DNA from: Prillingera fragicola
Lineage: Eukaryota > Basidiomycota > Tremellomycetes > Trichosporonales > Trichosporonaceae
Assembly: GCA_002335605.1 (NCBI GenBank)
Contig: BEDY01000001.1
Coordinates: forward strand, 1,116,001 to 1,180,000
Reading direction: 5' to 3'
DNA length: 64,000 nucleotides
Notes under the pieces: generated by a model
What the model was told of the DNA's origin: nothing
Seen by the model: only the letters and a program-made list of their open reading frames with translations
Database searches by the model: none
Program-made: the position numbers and the translations under genes
Shown: piece by piece, positions 1 through 11,466 of the stretch
Layout: every line of letters begins with the position of its first letter
How positions within the stretch are numbered: the stretch's first letter is position 1

Positions 1-2005
1 TCTCGAGAACAAACGCGCTGCTGCGGCCAAAGCCCACGATAAGAGTGAGGCCGCAAAGGCAGCTCTTCTGGTCAAGATCGACGGCCTCACTGCTGATTTG
101 GCGACTCGCGACAAGGAGCGGCAGGTCGATGCCGCTGAGAGGACAAAGCTCGAAAAGTCGCTCGATGAGCTGCGAAGGGTGATGGATGCAAAGTCATCCG
201 AGGAGGTCAGGCGCGCAGAGGCCGACCGCAGTCGGGAGGCAGAAATGACTGATCTGCGCAAGCAGGTCTCTCTGCTACAGCAAGCTCAAGAGCAGCAGCG
301 CGATGCCGCTGTGCAGCTGGCCAACAAGCTGAGGGTCGACATTGACAACCTTCGTCAGCGCCACTCTGCAGCCGAGCGTGACCTTTCAGCTGCAAAGGCC
401 ACCATCAAGAGCAACGATTCCGAGCTGGCCAGGGTCCAGGCTGCTTCTGCCAAGGCAGAAGAGGCGCGTAAACAGGCGACTGCCGAACTGGGGTCAGTTC
501 GGGGCACGCTCAATGCCACGGACAAGCAATTGCAGACTACTTCTGCCGAGTGCCAGGTGAGTGTGATGTTTGTGAGCTGTTGTGCAAATCTGACACACGT
601 GCAGAATCTTCAACGCCAGCTGCAAGAGAAGGAGGAGAGATTTGCCGACCTTGAGGATGCCCTTCTACCCATTGAGGCGGACCGTGATGTCCTTCGGAAG
701 CGCCTCGATGACATCAACTCGCAGCTCTCTAGCGAAATTGCCCGCCGGCAGGGTCTGGAGCGCCAGCTCAATGACCAACAGGAGGAGCTTGCCAATCACC
801 GCAATGAGGTGCTGCAGCTGGAGCGCGATCTTGCTGAAGCGGGAGGAGACATCAAAGCACGTGACGACGAAGTCGCTCTTCTGCGTAGCCGCGAGAACAA
901 GACAATCATCGAGCACGTCCACGTGTTGGAATCGGCCAAGAAGATGACCGACCGCCAGCTGGCCGAGCAGGTTTCGGAGAACAAGCGGCTCAACTTGATA
1001 TTAAAGTCATTTGAAACTCAACGCAAGCGCTTGCAGGGCGATCTCGATGACCTGCATCGTACCCACGACCTGCTCAAGAAGAGCAAGAGCCGTGAGGCCC
1101 GAGTTGCTCGTGCTTCGCTGGGTATGGAGGACAAGACGACGTTGCAGCAGCTGGAGGATGAGCGCAAGGCCCGAGCAACGGCCGAGGCCAAGGTCGCCGC
1201 ACTGGAGCGTGATCTTCAGGATCAGCGCCGTGGACACTCGACTGCCGCCCTCGCACCAAAGCGACTGGTGTCCATGTCTTCGGAGACCAAGCTTATGCGT
1301 GCCTTGGAGGAGATTACTCGTCTTCAGAAGGCCAACGACGCAGCCAATGCCGAGAGCAGTCGTCTGGCGGCCGAGCTCGACAATGCTCTAAAGGGCGCGC
1401 GCAGTGCCCCGAAGCTGCCCAGTTCCCGAGCTGAGCTTCTTCGTGGTCTTCAGCAATCTCACGATGCACTTGGCCGGGACATGAGCGAGACCCTCAAGCG
1501 CTTCGATAGTGGCGGACCACTCACGCCCACACGCCGCCACAACAGTGGAACGTATGCCACTCCCACCTCGGACCCTTCCAAGAAGACGCGGTCGCTTGAG
1601 ACGGACTTACACAGCTTGAAGCAGCAGCTCGAGAGCGAGCGGGCTGAGAAAGAGTTTCTCTTTGAGCGTCTCCAGGAAAGCCAGGGTTCGACGATGACTC
1701 GTATGTGGTCTCCCATTGAAGAATACTGACGAGCAGGCGAGCAGTCCAAGGAGGAGTCAATGTACTCTCACTTCCGGCTCAAAGCCAAGAACTTGAGGTC
1801 GCAGTTGGATACGTGAGTGGTGTGCGACGAAGAACTGGGACTAGTCTAACGATGCAGATGGCTCGAGGACCAGAACGCCAACGGAAACAATGGCCACATT
1901 ACTCCCAACTCGACGGGCGGTACTCAGTTGAGCTCGATGACCACCATGAGCAAACCATTCACCCCGGAGGTGCAGGAGCTCAGTAAGATGCTCGGCATCT
2001 TTTGA
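1..2005 (+). CDS. Myosin-II-like coiled-coil tail protein, 3' part
   Basis: The gene is open at the left edge, so its start lies outside the window. The visible part is almost entirely heptad-like coiled coil rich in Glu, Lys, Arg, Leu and Gln, followed by a Ser/Thr-rich segment and a short non-helical tail ending in MLGIF. Exons read 1-556, 605-1700, 1737-1812 and 1858-2005. The 557-604 intron (48 nt) has GTGAGT/CAG signals but is a multiple of three with no stop, so it would also translate if retained. The pattern (long rod, short tailpiece) fits the tail of a class II myosin heavy chain used in the cytokinetic ring, but no motor domain is visible. Another long coiled-coil protein (kinesin-like, or a spindle-pole or septation scaffold) cannot be excluded. 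It is convergent with the next gene, 275 bp away. Confidence 0.6.
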
Positions 2006-2280
2006 CCTGCTCCTGCGATAGGTCCTCCCGCATTGCGGCGGCCGGACGCAGGCGTCCTGTCATCTGTGTAAGAAGAGCAGCATTTGAGCAAGAGGAGGAG
2101 GAGGAAGGACACTTAATTGTATAGTATTCGGTGATCAGTGACATGCACGCAGTATCCTAGCTTAGCGTGAGGACCATCAGTCCACCCGTCTGAGGGGTTG
2201 AGGACCACTTGGGCAGCAGAATAGAAGCTTCTGAACATTTTCACTGCACTTTCAATTAAAACTACAGACAGCACCACAAA

Positions 2281-2879
2281 TTACTTGGTGAGCTCCTTGA
2301 CCTTGTCCTTGGCATCGTGGTAGGCACCCTTTGCCTCACTCTTCGCGTCCTTGTAAGCACCCTTGGCGTCAGAAGCAAGGTTGCGAGCCTTGGCCTCGGC
2401 GTCATTGTAGAGGTTCTTGGCCTGGGATGGAGCGTCAGCTAGTGATCCAACTATCCGTTTGGCGACATACCTTGGCCTCGGCGTCGTTGGCCATGTTCTT
2501 GGCGTCGGCCTTTGCGTCGCGGGCAGTACTTTCGACGCTCTTGTTGCCGCTGTAGTAGTAGTAACCACCGCCAGCAGCGAGAGCCAGAACGGCCGCGATC
2601 ATGAGGCCATCTGCATTTGTGTGAGTTGGTTCATCCTTGGCAACTGGCTATTATCAGCCACACTCACTGCCACCACCCTCGCTGGAAGGGGGAGGGGGAG
2701 GGGGGGGAGGAGGGGGAGGAGCAGCGGCGCCCCCGGGAGGGGGAGGGGGAGGAGCAACGGCGTAGCTGCGGCGCTGGAGAGTCAGTGTCCATCAGAATGA
2801 GAGAGAGGGTGAGCCAACGTACAGCAGTAGCGCGGGCGACAGCGGGGCGGGCGGCACGGGTGATCTGGCGGGCAATCAT
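2281..2879 (-). CDS. Mitochondrial LEA-like 11-mer repeat protein
   Basis: Spliced from four exons (2823-2879, 2668-2773, 2471-2610, 2281-2421), giving 147 residues; all joins keep frame. The start is the ATG at 2879, which opens an Arg/Ala-rich presequence (MIARQITRAARPAVARATA) typical of mitochondrial import. Next come a polyproline tract of about 20 residues, a short hydrophobic segment (LMIAAVLALAAGGGYYY) that could span a membrane, and a C-terminal half built of five back-to-back 11-residue units of the form DAxAxAxNxxx. Such 11-mers are the hallmark of group 3 LEA proteins, which form amphipathic helices and protect membranes or proteins during desiccation. The inferred role is an inner-membrane-anchored stress protectant or membrane-shaping protein. 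The family was not recognised by name. The function is inference; the gene structure is well supported. Confidence 0.8.
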
Positions 2880-3546
2880 TGCGAGGAGTGGTGGTTGGGA
2901 GTAACTGATTGAAAGAGAGAGAGGCAGACTGAGAGAGAGAGACAATAGGTAGTTGATAAAAGGCAAGCGTGGAAGCAGACGTCAAGAGCCAAGCTACGTA
3001 GTGCCCGCGAGGTGCGGGTAATGACGGACCCCCGTCACCAGGTGCTCTCGAGGCTAGAGGATGAAGAATCTGGATCTGGTGCATGGGAAACAGCAGTAGA
3101 ACGCACGGTTGTGGAAGAGGTTGCCATGACGTCAGCCCGCGGTGGAGGGCAACATGTGAAACCCGTACTTGGTGCAACAATGACGTCCGGACGGCAGTGA
3201 CCAGTGGCCAGGCCATCAGCAGCTCAGCACGCCTGCATGGACGTTCCGCCCTCGTTGTCAAAGCCAGCCCCATGCTACAAGCGGATAGGACAGCTAAGGC
3301 CAAACATGGTGTCGGGGTAGGCTTGCGGTAGGCCAAATGGTCATGCCTGGGAGTGCGCAGGCCTATGTGGATCTGTCACGGAGATGCCACTCTCTCCGTC
3401 TCCGTCAACCGGCATCAAAATATTTGGACACAAACGCGCCTGGCCGCCGCTGGACACGGGCTGACATTTCCGAACCACGGTGCGTGCAGAGAGCAAGCTC
3501 CTCAACATCTGCAGTGACACCAGTCTGAGCAGCAACTCGCACCAGC
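2880..3546. other. Divergent intergenic region
   Basis: This shared promoter region lies between the mitochondrial repeat protein (leftward) and NUC1 (rightward). It contains a GA microsatellite near 2911-2942, probably in the 5' leader of the leftward gene. No supported coding sequence was found. Confidence 0.6.
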
Positions 3547-4838
3547 ATGCCCACTATTGGCCCATCGGTGCTCTTCGTGGCCGGCCTCACGCTCGGCATC
3601 GGAGCCGGCGTGTGGTACCCTCGCAAAGTCGTGCCCGAGCTGCCCGCCAATGTACCCTTCCCTCCGCCACCCGAGCGCGCCGGCCAAGTGTCGCAGCCAG
3701 CTGCACTCCCTACTGCCACTGGCGCCGTGATGCTTGCCGGTGGCTTTCCTGGTACGTGTAGAGGTGACCCTGCTCATTGTCCGTACTAACAGCTCTAGGA
3801 CCTACTTTTGACATTATCCGCCGCCAAGCTTACATTACTGCCTATGACCGCCGCTTGAAGCACCCCTCATGGGTCAGTTGCGAAAGGAACAGGCTCGGGA
3901 TGCCATGACTGACTTCTCAGACTGCTGAGCATCTCACCGCTCAGTCGCTGTCGCGTACTCCTCCTCCCTCGGCTCCCGGCGCAAACCCTGTTCCTCTCGA
4001 GGCTGCTCGTGCTGCCGACACTCACCAGAAGCCTATCAAGGGCGATCGCTCAAAGAGCCAGTTCCAGGAGGACATGAGCGTTCCCGAGCTGTTCCGTGCC
4101 AAACTTTCTGACTGTGAGTTGAGCTTCACTGCCCTGGTGGCCTGTTGAGCTACACTGACACGTCAGACTTCCGTTCAGGTTACGACCGCGGCCACATGGT
4201 CCCTGCTGCGGATGCCAAGATCAGCCAGCTGGCCATGGACGAGACTTTTTACCTGTCGAACATTGCCCCTCAGGTTGGCGAGGGCTTCAACCGTCACTGT
4301 GAGTCGTACATGAGTGCGTCACGCTGACCTCGTAGACTGGGCCTACGTCGAGGACTTTGCTCGCCGTTTGACGAGCAACTTTGAGGACGTCTACGTGTTC
4401 ACGATCCCCCTCTACCTCCCCAAGCGTGAGGCTGATGGCAAGTGGCGTGTGACGTACGAGATGATCGGCTCGCCTCCCTCAGTCGCTGTTCCTACGCACT
4501 TTGCCAAGGTCATCCTGGCTTCGCGTCCCGACTTTGCCTACCCTCAGAAGCCGAACTCGAACGACAAGACTGTCACTTCCAGTAACACGGTCAAGGAGCT
4601 TGCCCTTGGCGCCTTCATCCTCCCCAATCAGGAGATTCCTGATGGTGCCGACCTGCGCTCTTTCATTGCCCCCGTCGAGGCTGTTGAGCGTGCCGCTGGT
4701 TTGCAACTCTTCAATGACGATCTCAAGGGCAAGTCGAAGCAGCTCTGCCAGGTCACTCAGTGCCAGGTTCTGGTCCGTCGCTTCGACGACACTCGCAAGG
4801 ACTTTAACAAGAACCAGAAGAAGGTCGAGGGGCGCTAA
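3547..4838 (+). CDS. NUC1: Mitochondrial endonuclease G-type nuclease
   Basis: DNA/RNA non-specific endonuclease of the EndoG/Nuc1 family, which degrades DNA and RNA in mitochondria and, after release, in the nucleus. Five exons (3547-3751, 3799-3872, 3921-4113, 4167-4298, 4336-4838) give 368 residues. An N-terminal hydrophobic stretch (residues about 7-24) followed by a basic residue fits inner-membrane anchoring in the intermembrane space. The catalytic motif is present as DRGHMVPAAD (His is the general base), and the downstream SNIAPQ segment carries the metal-ligand Asn. Two introns sit immediately around the catalytic segment. The C-terminus has a Lys-rich tail. Length is slightly above the usual 300-330 residues because of a Pro-rich linker and an insertion after the SPPS segment. 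Family assignment is secure. Confidence 0.95.
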
Positions 4839-5068
4839 GGGCGCCGCTTCTGGCAACACTCTTTCTGAGTACCTGGTTCAAGTGCATGAACTGTAGTATC
4901 ATGTCTACAGTGTATACGATCTGAGAGCATATTGTCCATTGTATGCCTATATGCATAGCATTTTCCATAAGGAGTTGCAAGAGGGCAGAAGGCTCAAAGA
5001 AGGTGGAGGCCGTGGCGTCATATCAATACGGTGCCTGGCTGGACGACTTACTGAATCAATCCCACTTC

Positions 5069-5074
5069 GCCAAG
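5069..5074 (+). promoter_or_regulatory. Possible PacC/Rim101 core site (GCCAAG)
   Basis: GCCAAG matches the fungal PacC/Rim101 core GCCARG and lies 39 bp before the palC start codon. A six-base match occurs often by chance; it is noted only because the gene belongs to that pathway. Confidence 0.25.
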
Positions 5075-5112
5075 GCTCCTTTGCTCTCAACACCATCTCG
5101 CACCACCACGCC

Positions 5113-6739
5113 ATGGCCCCGTATCTGTTCCCCTATCCTATAACGGGGGCCGTGACTTTTGCCAGTCTCTTGCTTGACAGACAGGCAGCGTACACAAACG
5201 AGCTGGCTGAAGCGACCGTTGCACGCACGCGACTCCAGGTCGCGCTCAAGACGGCTGCTACAACTGGCGGAGATCCAGGTACCTCTGCGCTGGCCGTTCT
5301 GGAGGTAAGCTTCCTCGTCAAACGCAATGCTGTCGAACCTGACATTCAGGCTGTGCAAGTGTATCTTCCGTATCTCCGTAGCATCATTGCATGCCTCGAC
5401 ACGGACGACCTGCTCTTCAAGGGCGATGCTTGTAAGCTTGAGCGATTCGTTCGCGCTGACAAGTAGCATTTCCTTGGCGCTCGGCACTCACGCAGTACCA
5501 GGTCTCAGCACCCATCCTCTCCCTTCCCTCGATTCACGCCGAGCACCTCTTTGTCCTCCTGTCCTACACAATCGCGCTGTCCAACTATGCTCACGCAATT
5601 CTTGGCGCTCTGCCAAGATTCGAGTCCCAACCTGGTGTAGGCGGGGTTCCGACACTCAACGCCGACGCTGAGCGCAAGACAACAGCAGGCCTTACGCGTG
5701 CGGTGGATTTGCTGTCCCAGGCAAGCGGAGTTGCAGGATGGACGGCCACACACGTCTCCCCCACGCTGGAGATGGCTCGGCGTGAGACGGGTGGGAGGCT
5801 TGGCAACACCAAATGGCCGTTGGAGGCTGGCCCAGAAACGTTCCGGGGTTTGTCAATGTGCGTTCTCTGCGTAATTTAGGAACGCTTGAGCTGACACGAC
5901 CCAGGATCCTGCTGGCCGATGCACACATCACAGCCATCCGGAAACTCGTACTCCCCGTCCTTGCCCACTCCCTCTTCGCCCCTCCCGGTCCTCCCCTGCC
6001 GCCTAAACATCCATCCCCGTCTCTGCTCGGCAAGCTCTATCTCCATGTTGCAGAATTGTACACATCTGCTGGAGCACTGTTCACTGTCCACGAGACAATA
6101 TCCAGTGGCGGAGCGTCGCGTCTTCTTGGACGGCGGGCCAAGCCTGTTGTCGGCCCTCCCGACACCGACGCCGCCGATGCGTCCGTTATCCCCGAGCTGA
6201 AGCGCTATTTGCGAAAAGAGTCACTTCTATCGGGAGCACTAGCACACAAGTGGCTTGGTGTCGATGTTGGCGAGAACACCAAAGGTGCCGGAGTCGGCGA
6301 GGCCGTCGCATGGGTGAAGGAGGCACGCAAGCGTCTCAGCGAGCTAGAGGACGGACGCGTCGCGGACAAGATGAAGGGACTCGGCATTGGCAAGGGTGTC
6401 GAGCGGCGCAAAGAGGCGCGCAAGGCGCGACAAGGCCGTGTCGACCGCGAGATCGCCGATACTGAAGCGTGGATCGCGGCCTACACCAGGATGAACGATA
6501 CTGTGAGTACTCACGTGCCCGTTTGCAAGCTGACGTGCCAGGTCGCGTTTCAACCCATCCCCCCTCCATCATCGCTCATCACTCCTCCTGGTCGGCCGAT
6601 CTTTACAGCCAAAACGTTCACGCCGCCCGAGCCCAAGTTTGCCACTCTCAGGCGCTCGGGTGAGCTTGGCCCAGAGGAGGCCGAGGCGGCAGCTAAAGTG
6701 GAGGACGCAAGTTATGCTGGCAAGGGAAACTACTACTAG
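5113..6739 (+). CDS. palC: pH-response regulator PalC (BRO1 domain)
   Basis: Spliced from 5113-5304, 5350-5431, 5467-5857, 5905-6502 and 6542-6739, giving 486 residues; the second intron is only 35 nt. The protein has a BRO1-like helical fold: [19 protein letters not shown] in the first half, and [19 protein letters not shown] in the middle. The C-terminal [13 protein letters not shown] segment resembles the end of the BRO1 domain in fungal PalC proteins. PalC links the PalH/PalF plasma-membrane pH sensor to ESCRT-III (Vps32) so that PacC/Rim101 is processed at alkaline pH. The start was chosen at MAPYLFPYP because upstream in-frame codons lack coding character. Another BRO1 protein (Bro1 or Rim20) is less likely, because both are much longer. 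Confidence 0.82.
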
Positions 6740-8250
6740 TAACCTTCATCTTAGACGAGTAGATGTCATTCATTGGGCTTGACTGTCATAGTTTGGTTTA
6801 CCCTCATTCACGCGGAACCAGTAACTGCGGAACGAGTCGCAGTCGCCAAACACTTGAGGAAGGCACAGGTGAGCTGCTCTGGATCTTGGCGAGCCCAAAT
6901 CGCGCAGGTCCCACGGTCGTCGACTAGCTGTTCGATGTTCTATTGTTCCACTGCTGTAGGTTATTGGATGCAAAATGACCTCAGCGGCTTTGATAACGAC
7001 GTGGTCAAGTACGCCGCCACACTGCCCATGTCCCTCACTTTCGTCGGCCACGCACGCCGACCCCGCATCGACGCTCATGTCCGCCGGCTCAGTGCTGCCC
7101 ACCTGCATACGAATGCAAGCTCGTCTATTGTCCAGGTGTGCCTTTGGCGACGACAATGTCCAAGTCCATGACAGCCCCATTGCGAGGTTTTCCCGGGCCG
7201 ATACGCAGGCACGGACCACCGCGGACTTGCCGACGCCGGGCGTTCGTAATCAGCCCATGTTGTTGATGGAACGTGGGGAGTGAGGGAGCATGCGGCCGCT
7301 TCACATGTGCATTCCAAGTGACAGGTCCGCGCACTACGTGCCACGACCATGCCCAGGATACCGACTCCGGTGATCCGACGTTGCTTTGTGACCGTTGCGA
7401 GTTACGGCGAGGTGCGGTGAGAGTTGCTGCTGAAATGTCGAGTGGAGATGACCGCGGCCGGGGCTCGGCAAGGGCCGGCGCCTTGACCGAAGACCTTTGT
7501 CTGTGCTTTGCGGGGTAAGTGGCGATGAGTGAGGTGAGGGAGTCAGTTGCTAGTGATGGACATGCAGAGTTATCGAGTAGGTTGCCTATGGCAAACACAT
7601 CTGGGATGTTGAAAACGAAACACGCGATCCAACTTGGTTTTGATCGAGGTCCACACACAGCAGTTACATCGACCGGTGCTTCGGACGTATACCGTGCGCG
7701 CCTGCGGGGCACCTATGCAGAACATGAGATGTGTGCGTCCATGTCCTGAATACTGAATGCATTGCCCATGCCGAGCAGCAGGAGGTGTTAGGGGGGACTT
7801 TGCCGCATATCCCCCGGTTTGACCGCCCCCAATACCCCGCACTGGCAGCCAACCCCGGACCCCACACTGCAGCCCACCAACGCCCGATGCGCCGACGACC
7901 GCCCATGCGGCAATGTGCACCCCGCTGCTGCCGCAACCACCGTGCGCGGCCCGGCGAGCATGCATTGTTCTCTGCGGCCGGCGCCCCCACTTTTACTGGG
8001 AATCACACGCATCTTGGCCGTGGCCGAGGCCTGCCGGACGACCGCTACCTTTTATTTGAACAGCATGGACATGTTCTTGAACGCTCTCCTACTCTCTGTG
8101 ACAAAACAAACCATCCAAACTCGACCGTGCCACACTTGACAAATCCAGTGTACCTCGTGACCACACCGCGCCACTCCACCCACCCAGACCCCCACCCTCC
8201 AGTCGCTTACCACACGGCCGCCTTTCTCACCCATTCCATCTTTCTCAACT
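6740..8250. other. Intergenic region, 1.5 kb
   Basis: No recognised gene. Open frames on both strands are short and lack family signals. A two-exon minus-strand candidate (7029 to 6770, 67 residues) is described under findings but not annotated as a gene. The last 200 bp are C/T rich and look like a promoter and leader for the small gene that follows. Confidence 0.5.
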
Positions 8251-8462
8251 ATGCTCGCCATGCTTGGATTCACTCCCCCTGCTGAGCGCGTTTGCCCCGG
8301 ACACCCCACTTCTGGCGAGAACCGCCTCTGTGAGTAGCCACCTGCCACCTGCACTGTTCTTTTTGCTGACTTTGCAAAGGCTACTGCGTCCCCCAGGCGC
8401 GCAATGGCAACTGGTTCTGCCCCTTCTGCGGCGTCGACTACCCCGTCTTCGTCACCTCGTAA
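8251..8462 (+). CDS. Small cysteine-rich putative zinc-binding protein
   Basis: Two exons, 8251-8329 and 8380-8462, flank a 50-nt intron with GTGAGT donor, CTGAC branch-like sequence and AAG acceptor. Together they encode 53 residues. It was not detected as a single open frame because each exon is short. Cys15, His18, Cys27, Cys29, Cys40 and Cys43 form CPGH, CYC and CPFCG motifs, and the last one resembles half of a zinc ribbon. There is no signal peptide or membrane segment. A C/T-rich leader precedes the ATG. The family was not recognised and the function is unknown; metal binding is inferred from Cys spacing. The consistent splice signals and the compact Cys arrangement support a real gene, but a chance spliced frame cannot be ruled out. 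Confidence 0.55.
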
Positions 8463-9361
8463 AACCACCTCTTCCGTCTCTCTACTGCACCACCACTATT
8501 ATCACCATCATCACCACTGAGAGAAAATCTATGGCGGACGCGACAACCAGTCTTGATGACTGTCGCCAACGCGCAAGGCCGGCCTTGTTAAATTCATGCC
8601 GATGACTCGAGGACGGATCGAATCGAGGACGAAGTTGTGAAGAGGAAGCCAAAGTTGACACCGTTGTCGATGTGTAGCATTTAAGTACAAGTATGAGTAT
8701 GACCACGCGTTGTGAGAAGAGATGTCACTCTTGAATCATGCTAAGCAGATCGCTTCTTTGGACGACATCGCTGTGACACTGACATCCTTGCCCCGGCAGT
8801 CAGTCTGACCTCTTTACCTGCTTACGCCTCATCGACAAGGGGAGCGACATGGGGAGAAGGCGTCCCAAATGGCTTCGAACCGAGCGGACATGGCCCCCGC
8901 TTTGTGGGGCGCCGTCGTTGATCCGGCATACGACGGCCGTTGCCACCCTGTGCTTCGGCGAGCACTGGCCCTGTGCGATTGGAGGTGGCTGCATTATGGG
9001 CTCGCTCCCTCGCAGTTGACTGCTTACGATTCTCACTCTGCTCCACCTTACTGGAACTCTTCCAGAACTGATCGGTCTGGACGTTTAGGGCCATGGACCA
9101 GATGTCAGCCAACGAACTGGTGCGTAACAAGCTATATCCGATGCGAAGATGCATAAAGCAGGTGTAAGGAAAATGAAGCCAGTAGTACACCAGTGACATG
9201 ATGCGCCGATCGCGCGTACCGAGCGCCCAGCAGGACACTCGGCCACCCCAGCCATCCTCGGGGCCGTCGCCCCCATCCCAGGGCCGTTGCTGCCGCCAGC
9301 AGCCTCCACATCCACCTCTAGAAGGACGGAATGACAAGTTTCAACTCTAGCTGCGATGCGC
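8463..9361. other. Intergenic region, 0.9 kb
   Basis: Likely 3' untranslated sequence of the small Cys-rich gene, followed by the downstream region of NOP56. A CAC/ATC-rich stretch lies at about 8489-8515. No supported gene was seen on either strand. Confidence 0.5.
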
Positions 9362-11090
9362 TTAAGCCTTGGACTTCTTGTCCTTCTTCTCCTTCTTCTC
9401 CTTCTTCTCCTTCTTCTCCTTCTTCTCCTCCTTTTTCCTCCGCTTAGCGTCGTCCTCGTCGTCAGACTCGGCCTTGCGCTTCTCCTTCTTGTCCTTCTTG
9501 TCCTTCTTGTCCTTCTTGTCCTTCTTGTCCTTCTTCTCCTTCTTGGAAGGAGTAGAGGCCTCGGTGGCAAGCTTGGCAAGCTCGGGGTCGAGGGGTCCGC
9601 GGTTCTTGGCAGCCTCGGCCTGGTCGGCGGCGATCTGCTTGACAGCCTCAGAGACCTCGACATCGTCAATGTCTCCGTCCTCGTCGTTGTCATCATCCTC
9701 ATCCTCGCCAAGGTCGGCAGCGATAGCGGTCAACGCCTTCTGGATGGCGTCGGCGTTCTTGGAGACAGGGGCGCCAGTCTCGAAGAAGGTAAGACGCTCC
9801 TCGACCTGAGCCTTGAGGGCCTCACCGAACTTGTTGGTAGGGACGTCCGAGAAGCAGTCGATACGGCATGCAATCGAGCACTTGTTGGCGAGGAAACGCG
9901 AGATGCGGCCCTTGTGCTTGGCACCGGCACGGCCGATGAACGACGAGTGGTAGATGAGACCGTACTTGGGGGTGTTGCCCTTGGTCTTGAGAGCACGGAA
10001 GAGAGCCTTCTCAGCGCCGAGAATCTGGACAGTCGAGGCGGGGTACTTGGCAAGGTTGGTGAGCGAACCGGCGTGCGAGATGAGACGAGCGGCAATGGTC
10101 TCGCCAATGAGAGCCGAGAGGTTGGGGGCAACAATGCTCATCTTCTCCACAAGGTAGCGGCGCAGGCTCTTGCGGTACTCGGCGAGCTTGACAACGCGCT
10201 CGGCAAAGTTGGAGATGTTGATAAGGTCAACCTCGCCAATGTCCGAACCCATCGATGCGCGGGCCGCGTCAAGAACGTTCTTGGCGCGGGTCTCGTCGTC
10301 GTCAAGAATCTCCTGCATGTCCTCGAGGGCGTCCTCGCTGAGGGTGGTGCGGTCACCGATGAGGACGGCGAGGCGGGCGTACTGGTGAGCGTCGGGAACA
10401 AGCTTGTAGAGCTCAGGGAAGTGCCAGCCGTACCACTCGCGGCAGCGCATCGAGAAGGTGTTGAGGTCCTTGTCGAGCTGGTCAGAAAGCGAGATCGCCT
10501 GGATGATCATGTTGTCCGAACGGTTGACGTTGAACTAGGCTGGTGAGCAACACATTCTAACTCAACAGAGAATAAATACACACCTTAACCTTGCCACGCG
10601 AGTACGAGTGACCAAGACCAAGCTGAGCAATGGCAACGTCGCCCTTCTGGAGGCCCTCCTTGGCGAGGAACTTCTCCTGGTGAAGACGGATGCCACGGAT
10701 GAGCTCGAGGGCGCGCTCTCCGGTGTCGCAGGGGATACCGAGCTCGCCCTGAATAGCACCAGCAAGACCACGCTCAGAGACACCAAGAAGAACAGCGCTC
10801 TGCTTCTTGTTGCCCTTAGATCCCTCGGAGGGAATCACGAGAGCGAGGAGGCTCTTGAGGTGGGAGTTGAGGACACCCTCCGAGACGTCGTTGGCATTCT
10901 CGAGAGCCTGAGCAGCACTGGTGAAAGGAAGGAACGAAGCGAGGGTAACCATGCGGTTGAAGGTGTTGTAGTCGGCAATCGAGTCCTGGAGCTGCTTCGA
11001 GCGAGCGGCAATCTCCTCCTGGAGGGAGACGGTGTAGAGGGAGTAACCCGAGGCGCCCTCAAAGAGGACGTGGGTGAGGGAGCCCGACAT
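9362..11090 (-). CDS. NOP56: Box C/D snoRNP core protein Nop56
   Basis: Core component of box C/D snoRNPs that guide 2'-O-methylation of rRNA, acting in the nucleolus with Nop58, Snu13 and fibrillarin (Nop1). Two exons (10584-11090 and 9362-10534) give 559 residues. The N-terminal domain contains VLFEGASGY, the central coiled coil includes [14 protein letters not shown], and the Nop domain contains the conserved [10 protein letters not shown] and [25 protein letters not shown] block. These residues match Nop56 better than Nop58. The C-terminus is an acidic patch followed by long Lys-Lys-Glu and Lys-Lys-Asp triplet repeats. The intron falls after GKVK, in phase 0. It shares a 376-bp divergent promoter with the tRNase Z gene; a CACGTG lies at 11271. 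Confidence 0.96.
9375..9545. repeat. Two 9-bp minisatellites coding the Nop56 KKE/KKD tail
   Basis: Period-9 tandem copies (on the plus strand cttcttctc near 9381-9430 and cttcttgtc near 9484-9535) encode Lys-Lys-Glu and Lys-Lys-Asp triplets in the Nop56 tail. Such arrays are prone to length change by slippage. Confidence 0.75.
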
Positions 11091-11466
11091 TTTGGCGACT
11101 TGGCTGTTTTGTGGGCGTAGGGGAAGAGTAAAGAGCCACGGCCTCGGTGCTGTGAATGTCGAGGATGAGGTCTGCAATGTCACTGCGACAGACCAGGACT
11201 GCAACTCTCTCGAACTCTTGTCGATGAATTTATTTTTTTCTCCGGTGAGTTTCTTGAATTTATCCACGCCCACGTGGCGTCGGTTGGAGACCCCACGTCG
11301 TCCGCGGTCATGTCCATAATGACGGCAAGATCAAGCGGTTGTCAACCTTCCCGCACTGTCAGTTGTCAGCATCGAGCAGCGTATTTACTGTACGCACATG
11401 AACCTCCATTGAATCGCAAACCTACCTCTATCCCTCATTCAAAGCTAGATCGCAAGACGCAAATAC
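11091..11466. other. Divergent promoter region NOP56 / tRNase Z
   Basis: 376 bp between two divergent start codons. It contains a poly-T tract near 11231 and a CACGTG E-box at 11271-11276. No coding sequence is supported. Confidence 0.6.

Noticed and set aside
5284..5466. Continuation of the first palC frame through both introns to a stop at 5466
   Set aside because: Splicing at 5305-5349 and 5432-5466 restores the conserved BRO1 sequence; the read-through form ends at once.
9356..10546. 396-codon plus-strand frame rich in Leu, antisense to NOP56
   Set aside because: It mirrors the Lys/Glu repeats of NOP56 (Leu/Phe runs) and has no motif; NOP56 on the other strand is certain.
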